Shown one piece after another: positions 57,401 to 64,000 of a stretch of 64,000 bases of DNA. The notes below the pieces were generated by a model, which ran no database searches, had not been told where the DNA came from, and saw nothing but the letters and a program-made list of their open reading frames with translations. The first letter of the stretch is position 1. Every line of letters begins with the position of its first letter. The stretch is from Mercenaria mercenaria (Eukaryota > Mollusca > Bivalvia > Venerida > Veneridae). The position numbers and the translations under genes are program-made. The stretch lies in the NCBI RefSeq assembly GCF_021730395.1, contig NC_069362.1:86072001-86136000 (forward strand), in the 5' to 3' direction.

Positions 57401-59212
57401 AATGGGGATAATAAGCCAGCTACTCGCTAGGTGGCGCTAGTAAAATAAGGGGTAAACAATGCTGACCCAGATTCTTATCTCAAATGGATTCTTAGAGGAA
57501 ATCAAAATATTTTGGATGGAAAGTTATACAATTACAGAGAGAATTAATAAAAAGAAGGGCATCAATCAAAGGCAGAAAGGAAGATTTGTTAACAAGGTAT
57601 ATTTTTTATGTTGTTATAATTAAATAATTCTCAGACAAATAGTATTAATCCATTTAAACCTTGAGAAACCAGTACACAGAGGCAAATTATTATGTCTTAT
57701 ATTAAATACATGTAGGTCATGGTGTGCATTGCAAGTTTTATTGGTGATATCTTTATTGCATCTTATTATTTGTAGATTTAGTGTTGCTTATATCAAGCAA
57801 TAATACTGGAGAGTAGCCCTTTGGTTAACATTTTACAGGTTAATGATTTATGCTAGCACTATATCTTGTTTGAGGAATGTATGGTGTCTTTCTTTTTCTT
57901 ACTTTCAGACTTGAAGCATATGACAGAAATCAAGACTTCAGGAATGAACCTATTCTCCTACCAGAACCTCAGGATTCAGACTGGTCCACTGAAGGGTTTC
58001 ATCAACTGCAAGCAGACCATAGGATCCACTTCCCTAAATTGGGAAGCAATATGAAAAAACAGCAATTAAGAAACTTGAAAAGCATACGGAATATAGTGTC
58101 AACAACTGCGGTTTATTCACATGTAGAGAAAGTCCATATCTGGCTGCAACACCCGACGGAGTCGTCAATGACAAACAATAGTTGAGGTGAAATGTCCATA
58201 TGCTGGGAAAGAGCAATTATCCAACTTGAAATTTTTTTCCATACTTGGATTATACGGACGAAAAAATGGAGCTAAAGAAAACTTCAAACTACTATTATCA
58301 GATACAGTGACAGATGTATATATATATTGCTTTTTCGTTGTGTATACATTCAAGGATATGTTTGTACAAAAAGTTGAACTAGATCATGAGTACTGTAAAC
58401 ACACCATTTTACCAAAGCTAGAGCTGTTCTACAAAATGTATCTGTGGAAATATATAGCTGAACATTTGTGAAATAACATTGATGATGATTAATGTAGACA
58501 TTTGCAGTACAATATGATGTTCAGTCTATGAAATGCTATTACGCATTTGATAAATAACTGTTTGTAATTGAAATAAATATATAACAGTCCAGCATCAATA
58601 GTTCATATTTCTTGGTATTTCTGCACAAACAATAATAGTTATGCAAGTTTACCAAAAATACATCTACCGGGAATTAGCTATGTTGAAGTACACGAATGTA
58701 ATCCTTGATTAAGTTTTGTTTTTGGCAAGTTCAAGATCTTAATATTTTGAAACAATATCGTGTTTACTGGGTTGCCACAGTTTTGTCTTATTCCCAGGAT
58801 CTGCTTTTTTTACTGCTACTATCCATAAATCCTTTAAATGTTGTTCTTTTGGAAAATAAATTCTCCATAACCCTTACATAGTGGTACACAACAATACTGA
58901 ACCATAATCAAATTTTTATTCGTTTCATCTATGAACTACTCAAAAATCCTTTAAATCAATGTATTTAAGTACTTATTTGACTATTTTCTAAAATTTTATT
59001 TTGTTCTGGGTCAAATACCAAGGAAATTGCAAATTAATTAGTGTTTAAGGTCAAATACCTAGGAAATTACAAATTAATTAGTGTTTATTATGAAGAATCT
59101 CTACAACATTCTATAGTAAATCTGAGGTCAGGCGGGATAATGTTTACCCTTTATTTCACCAGCGCCCTCTGTGGAGATAACCAGAGGTAACTCTGTTCTT
59201 ATTATCCCCATT
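57401..59212 (+). mobile_element. DNA transposon with a YqaJ-type nuclease remnant
   Basis: The ends AATGGGGATAATAAG (57401) and CTTATTATCCCCATT (59198-59212) are exact inverted repeats. Similarity extends inward over GGTGGCGCTAGTAAAATAAG, then GGGTAAACA, matching the complement of TGTTTACCCTTTATTTCACC and AGCGCC. The interior carries the YqaJ-like sequence at 58040-58471. Eukaryotic DNA transposons of the ISL2EU group are known to encode a YqaJ-type nuclease beside their transposase. No transposase is visible here, so the copy is probably an internal-deletion derivative. Assignment to that group is inference. Confidence 0.6.
58040..58471 (+). pseudogene. YqaJ/lambda-exonuclease-like nuclease, broken
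   Basis: One frame reads GKQYEKTAIKKLEKHTEYSV, then NNCGLFTCRESPYLAATPDG, and the next reads VEVKCPYAGKEQLSNLKFFS and onward to VVYTFKDMFVQKVELDHEYC. The TPDG Asp and the E-x-K of VEVKCPY are the catalytic D-(D/E)xK signature of the YqaJ family, whose members trim or cut DNA ends. The usual Gln-rich segment between the active site and VVYTF is missing. The upstream frame at 57877-58020 (EAYDRNQDFRNEPILLPEPQ) may be its N-terminal part. It is a broken copy. Confidence 0.65.
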
Positions 59213-59513
59213 TTATTTTGAAAAAAAAAAAAACAATAGAAATGCTATACCCGTCCTTTCTATTATGAAGTAAGAAAATAATCAAACATTCGATCCAACA
59301 TTCCGGTATGTCTAATAGCATAGTTGTTTTCTAACAGTTTATATTGTAAATGTTATTGCAGCTAAGAAGAACGAAAACTTGCATTTTCTTCTAGACAGAG
59401 ACGGCTTTAAAACGTCTTTTAAAAGCCGTCTTTATTTCGTAGGTAAAACTACGAAAAAGATGACTTGACCATAAAACAACCAAATAAAGACGTCTTCAAG
59501 ACGTGTTTTGTTT

Positions 59514-60147
59514 GCTGGGATGGGACCCATATGGGACCCTTCTGGGAAACATATTTTTTGAGACCAGAAAAAAGTACATGTATACAACACTTATAGTCTT
59601 AAAGTCAAGACGTTGCTGTATCACTTCAATGGGTCCCATATGGCTCTGATGTGTGCAAATATTTACAATATGGGACCCAGATGGGACCATTCTGGGAAAC
59701 TTGTTTCTTTTTGAGAGAAAAGAAAACGTAGAGACATTCAGAGAAACCATAAAAAACTAGTTTCTATGCTAGATACACCACTTTTAAACTTAAAATGAAT
59801 GCATTGGTATATCCATCGCTGAGTTATTGTGTATGGGTCCCATATGGGTCCAATGTGGGCAAATACTTACAATATGGGACCCAGATGGGACCCTTCTTGG
59901 AAACATGTTTCTTCTGATTCTTTAAAAAATGTACAAATTTTCGAAGAAAACTTAAAACATGAACTTATATACTGGTCACATCACATATAAACTTAAAATG
60001 AATACATTTGTAATTCACATCACTGGGGCATTATATATGGGTCCCATATGGGGCCAATACTTACAATAAGGGTCCCATGTGGGACCCGTATGGTACATTT
60101 ACCCAGATATAGCCCATATGGGCCCCATATAGGCTTGCGTGCTGGGA
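59514..60147. repeat. CCCATATGGG repeat element, right copy, about 190-200-bp units
   Basis: Starts GCTGGGATGGGACCCATATG and ends TATAGGCTTGCGTGCTGGGA. Inside, ATGGGTCCCATATGG and ACAATATGGGACCCAGATGG, then TTCTGGGAAACATGTTTCTT recur at about 59630, 59829 and 60034. Just before it, at 59400-59505, lie the hairpins AAGACGGCTTTTAAAAGACG (antisense sense) and ACGTCTTCAAGACGT. Confidence 0.7.
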
Positions 60148-60439
60148 GTAGTCCAAATAGGACGTTTCGGGACAGTGTGATCAGCTTGATAACTTTTGAT
60201 TGTTGCTGTCTCCGTCATTCTGCATATTTCTGTTAGGAAATCCCCAATGAAACGTATGTGTATATGAATGTATATTTTGTGTTTTGTTTTTGCAATTTAG
60301 TGTCATCGGTAGTCTGTTGGTTATTGAAACCGCTGTCATGGTAGATATCTCCTCGCACCTGTCACTAATTTTCGAAGGTTTACGTCTCTGATTTAAAATT
60401 ATGAATTAAATTAAGCCCATTTGAAGTTTCTACATGGAT

Positions 60440-61081
60440 AATAATGTAAGGCTAAGGTATCTATGTATCTCTACTGCTTGACACCCCTTTCGGGTATAAC
60501 TAGCATGTGCGTGTCTGTGCCAGAATAAAAGTTTAAAGAATGACAATAAGACGTCAAAGGAGGATATTGCAAGATAAAACAGTATTAAAATAATTAACAA
60601 GGATAAAAACAGGGTGTGGTCATTAAGTAGTAGTGTGATGCGTTAACAGCCTGTCTGAAATGTTCAGGATCAGGCTGTTTAACGATAAGGGGTGGCAGTT
60701 GATTCCATATGGTAACCGTAACAGTGTATGGAATGAAGGAGAACTTGAAAACATTAATGTTTGTATGGATCTGCCTGAGGGAATGGTCATATGCATATGA
60801 CGAGTTTGTCTCAATGGCTGTACTAGATATGGAGGGATTGAAATAGCTACATAACCATGAACGATTTTGTAGAACATGAAAAGTCTAGCAATCGTCTGTC
60901 TGTCCTCGAGTGTCTGCCAACTAAGATCATTTAACATGTTTGTTACAGGTGGCAGTAACATACCAAGGATACAGTATGGGTCCATGAGCCATATACATTT
61001 CAATATGTTACAATTAGAATGTTTTCGGTGAAAAAAAAAGGCTCTTAATGTGATATTTTTACTAAAGCCAAAAATAGTCAC
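60440..61081 (-). pseudogene. LINE ORF2 C-terminal fragment with 3' UTR
   Basis: The minus-strand frame encodes LNDLSWQTLEDRQTIARLFM, then FYKIVHGYVAISIPPYLVQP and LRQTRHMHM, the highly conserved tail segment of a widespread animal LINE group (Jockey/CR1-like). Frame changes follow. The sequence down to about 60440 (AACTAGCATGTGCGTGTC, CCCCTTTCGGGTATAAC on the plus strand) is the matching 3' UTR. The stretch 60148-60439 holds nothing else that I recognise. Confidence 0.8.
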
Positions 61082-61575
61082 AAATTTGCAGGGTCTGTTT
61101 CATTGCTAAGTCTGTTATAGATAGGTATGTCTAGCTCCTGTGAATGTTGGGGCCTGCATATAAATAAAATTTATCATTATTTCCAAAGTAGATGTCCAAA
61201 TATAAATGATTTACAAGTCACAAAATGTCCTCTTGTGGATGAACAGACCTGGGATGAAATGGATATCTCTCGATACTAGTGACAGTCATGGCAAAAGCAA
61301 TTCAAAATTTGTCTAACATTTGGTCAGATAACCTCTGATAATCTGTCTGACCAAATGGAAGCTCATCTGACTGAAAACATGTCGTAAAGAGTAAACAAAA
61401 ACAATTATATTTGTTATTGGTCAGTGGTATTTTGCAGGAAGTAATGAAAAATAAACAGTTGCTAAAAAAACTGTTGTAAAACAACACTGGCAGTAGTACA
61501 TACCGACCCACTACGTACGGTATCAGACATACTGACTGTCAGACACCCGACTCAATGCCGGACCTAGCCATTTTT
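61082..61575. other. Gene-free stretch
   Basis: The inverted pair TCTAACATTTGGTCAGATAA and TCTGTCTGACCAAATGG at 61311-61357 is the only structure seen. Confidence 0.35.
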
Positions 61576-61702
61576 AGTTCGACTATTCAAAGAATAGTCT
61601 AGCTATTCTACTCACCCTGGCGTCGGCGTCGCACCTTGTTTAAAGTTTCGCATGCAAGTACATATGGCTATCATTTAAAGACATATAGCTTTGAAACTTA
61701 TT

Positions 61703-62990
61703 TTTAGCTCATCTGATTTTTTGGGAAAAAAATTATGAGTTCTTGTCATCACTTGATCGGCGTTGGTGTTGCCTGGTTAAGTTTTATGTTTAGGTCAGCT
61801 TTTCTCCTAAACTATCGAAGCTATTGCTTTGAAACTTGCTACACTTGTCTACCATCAATAGCTTACTCTGTACAGCAAGAAACATAATTCCATTTTGCTT
61901 TTTGCAAGAATTTATTGCCCCTTTTGGACGTAGAAAATATCAGAATTTTTGGTCAAGTTTTGGGTTTAGGTCAGCTTTCCTCCTCAATGGTCAAAGCTAT
62001 TACGTTAAGGCTTAGAATTAGGCTTTCAGAAACAAAAATCAAACAACACCAAATCATAGAAAGAAAGAGTTGTTTGACATGAAAATTGAACAGTATGTAA
62101 AACATGTATATTACTTTACGAAACAAGTGCCAGGATTCTGATATAAACATTGAATTCCGGAAAAGGACTACCTAAAGGGACCCAACTTCCGGACAGTCAA
62201 ACGCCTTTTAAAACTCACATTACAAAGAACTGTTCACCTGTTCATTTTGATGCATTTGCAATAGCGTGCGAGTGTGAAATTTACATATGGGGTGGAACAC
62301 AGTTTTCAGCAATTGTTTATCTTTATTTCTTACAAATGGCATTCATTTTCAAGGGAGACAACTTTTCCGAATATTTTAAGTACAAATGGCATTTATTTCA
62401 AAGGAGACAACTTTTTCCGAATATTTTGAATATCAGTCGAGAAAAGTTTTCTCCCTTTGAAAATGAATGCCATTTGTAAAGAAATAAAGATAAACAATTG
62501 CTGAAAACTGTGTTCCACTTTGTTAGGTGAATTTTCACTACTCGCACTCTATTGCAAATGCATCAAAACAAACATGTGTAACAGTTCTTTGAAAATGGTG
62601 AGTTTTTAAAGGTGTTTGACTGTCCGGAAGTGGGGCCCCTTTAGGCAGTCCTTTTCCGGAATTCAATGGTATATCAGTATACTGACACATGTTTCGTAAG
62701 GTAATATACATGTTTTACATGCTGTGCAATTTTCATGTTAAACACCTATTTCTTCCTATGATTTGGTGCTGTTTGATTTTTGTTTCTCAAAGCCTAATTC
62801 TAAACCTTAAATCTTGGAGCAGTTATTCGCCATTAAAAGCTGCACAGCAAGTACTGTAACTCTACATCACTTTTTGCCAGAATTATGGGTCTTTTAGACT
62901 TAGAAAATCATGGGTAGGACAATATTTCTATTATATGGAGTAAAAAAAATCAGATGAGCGTCTGCACCCGCAAGCCGGTGCTCTTGTTTC
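61703..62990 (+). mobile_element. Inner tandem-repeat/hairpin element, AGCTCATCTGATTTT ends
   Basis: The left end TTTAGCTCATCTGATTTTTT is mirrored by AAAAAAATCAGATGAGCG at 62943-62960, followed by the hairpin-like CACCCGCAAGCCGGTG and CTC. It splits a CTTATTTTT-TTCTT site of the outer element, whose intact counterpart is visible at 63278-63292. It contains the foldback 62012-62808. Confidence 0.7.
62012..62808. mobile_element. Innermost foldback, about 800 bp with arms of about 390 bp
   Basis: TTAGAATTAGGCTTTCAGAA on the left pairs with TTCTCAAAGCCTAATTCTAA on the right. The arms continue through AAACATGTATATTAC, AATTCCGGAAAAGGACT and AAATGGCATTCATTTTCAAG with their complements to a centre near 62410. 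Non-coding. It is nested in 61703-62990, which is nested in 61576-63540. Confidence 0.85.
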
Positions 62991-63665
62991 TTGATCTCAC
63001 AAGGTCAAGTCCCTTTACTCTGACATGTATTTTGGCCAATTTATGCCCCCTTTTGGAGTTTAAAGTTTTACATGCAAGTTTCTATCTCCAAAACAATTGA
63101 AACTTCACTTGTGGCTTCAGGGTTATGAAACTAGGTGATAGCATCAAGTCCCATAACTCTGACATGCAGTTTGGCCAAATTATGCCCCCTTTTTGACTTT
63201 GAAAATCCTGGTTAAAGTTTTGCGTGCAAGTAGAACTGTACATATGGCTATCATTTAAAAGCATATATAGCTTTGAAACTTATTTTTTCTTTTCTAGGCC
63301 AATAACCAAGCTCACTGGGTCAAGTCCCATAACTCTGACATGTATTTTGGGCAAATTATGCCCCCTTTTGGACTTAGAAAACTTCTGGTTAAAGTTTTGT
63401 TTGAAACTCTATTGATATTTTAACATTAGGTTAATATTCCTGCTTCTGTGACAACGATTTGAACATTAGGTTAATATTCCTGCTTCTGTGACAACGATTT
63501 GAATAGCCGAGCACTAGCTTTCTTATGGACAGCTCTTGTTTGTTGGACAGGTCGGACGGGATTTCACCATAATTCATAAATTGTGATATAGATCTAGACT
63601 AAGACTAGTCATGGATAGAACTGAAAAAGAATTTACTAACTGTAACAAAGGAAAATCTTTTACAG

Positions 63666-63768
63666 ATTGCTACAGATTGTATTTGGAAATTCAGGAACAG
63701 TAATGGAAGACTCAGATGAATTCAAGTGGGCAGTGAAAGTTGTCATAAAGAGACAGATGAGGGACCTG
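63666..63768 (+). CDS. Candidate coding exon, unknown protein
   Basis: Bounded by acceptor ATCTTTTACAG and donor GACCTG/GTAAGA. One frame is open throughout and contains ATG at 63703 starting MEDSDEFKWAVKVVIKRQMR, then DL, ending in phase 0. It could be a first coding exon of a gene continuing right of the window. I do not recognise the protein, and the exon is too short to be sure. Bases 63769-64000 show no further exon. Confidence 0.3.
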
Positions 63769-64000
63769 GTAAGATTTAAGTGGACCTTATAGAGATACAA
63801 CATAATAATCAGCTTTAATCTTATTAACCTTCATGTATGTACCATTGTTAGTTTGTCTATTCAAAGACAATTATTGCATAAAAACTTAAGACATCCTACT
63901 CATCAAATAACCAAGTACTGTACACATGGGGAATCTTAGTTGAATTCAGTTCAGATTGTTTTGACTTTGAAAATTTGGTTAAAGTTTTGTCATTGCCATT

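Larger units (their letters stand above)
61576..63540 (+). mobile_element. Outer tandem-repeat/hairpin element, CGACTATTC ends
   Basis: The left end TTCGACTATTCAAAGAATAG, then TCTAGCTATTC is a hairpin; the right end has GATTTGAATAGCCGAGCACT. Units carry CCCATAACTCTGACATG, AAATTATGCCCCCTTTT and GGTTAAAGTTTTGC-TGCAAG at about 63000, 63150 and 63320. A perfect 40-base direct duplication lies at 63422-63461 and 63462-63501. It is interrupted by 61703-62990. Confidence 0.7.

Noticed and set aside
58040-58471. YqaJ sequence as a viral gene
   Set aside because: The domain name comes from phage, but it lies between inverted ends of a plain DNA transposon, and no capsid or polymerase gene is nearby.

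Overview
The window reads as nuclear DNA of a marine invertebrate, most likely a bivalve mollusc. Host exons are short and bounded by GT-AG introns, and the long AT-rich gaps are filled with tRNA-derived SINEs, decayed LINEs, foldback elements and tandem-repeat elements of the kind described in clams and oysters. No bacterial operon structure, rRNA or CRISPR array is present. The species assignment is inference; the exon and repeat structures are read directly.

Region by region. (1) 1-8.7 kb, minus strand: the first four coding exons of a diacylglycerol lipase-beta (DAGLB) gene, covering the N-terminus, the four-helix membrane domain and the start of the cytosolic part. The catalytic lipase exons lie beyond the left edge. 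Intron 2 holds a ten-copy 145-bp tandem-repeat element. (2) 8.7-25.2 kb: no host gene is recognised. It holds three tRNA-derived SINEs with clear target-site duplications, several foldbacks, a LINE RT remnant, a 407-bp miniature LTR element (TRIM) whose LTRs each contain a tRNA-like sequence, and a 2.75-kb foldback made almost wholly of AGCCAGAGT-like motifs. (3) 25.4-46.1 kb: a direct segmental duplication of about 6-7 kb. Each copy carries one four-exon gene for a cGAS-like/Mab-21 nucleotidyltransferase (cGLR) with an N-terminal membrane helix and a small zinc finger. The two copies differ by transposon insertions, so each serves as the empty site for insertions in the other. (4) 46-64 kb: mobile-element territory. 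It holds a CCCGAACGGG palindrome cluster, a second tandem-repeat/hairpin element, a LINE 3' fragment, a 3.3-kb RNase H-bearing LINE, foldbacks, a DNA transposon with a decayed YqaJ-type nuclease, CCCATATGGG repeat elements, another LINE fragment, and a triple nest of repeat elements. A possible first coding exon sits at 63.7 kb.

The host functions are lipid signalling (DAGL makes 2-arachidonoylglycerol or related monoacylglycerols) and innate nucleic-acid sensing (the cGLR pair). The two are unrelated neighbours as far as the sequence shows. The points most worth a second look are the tRNA-bearing TRIM, the membrane-anchored zinc-finger cGLR pair, and a recurring architecture (hairpin end, GACC-rich tandem repeats, GGAC microsatellite, hairpin end) seen in seven elements with different terminal sequences.
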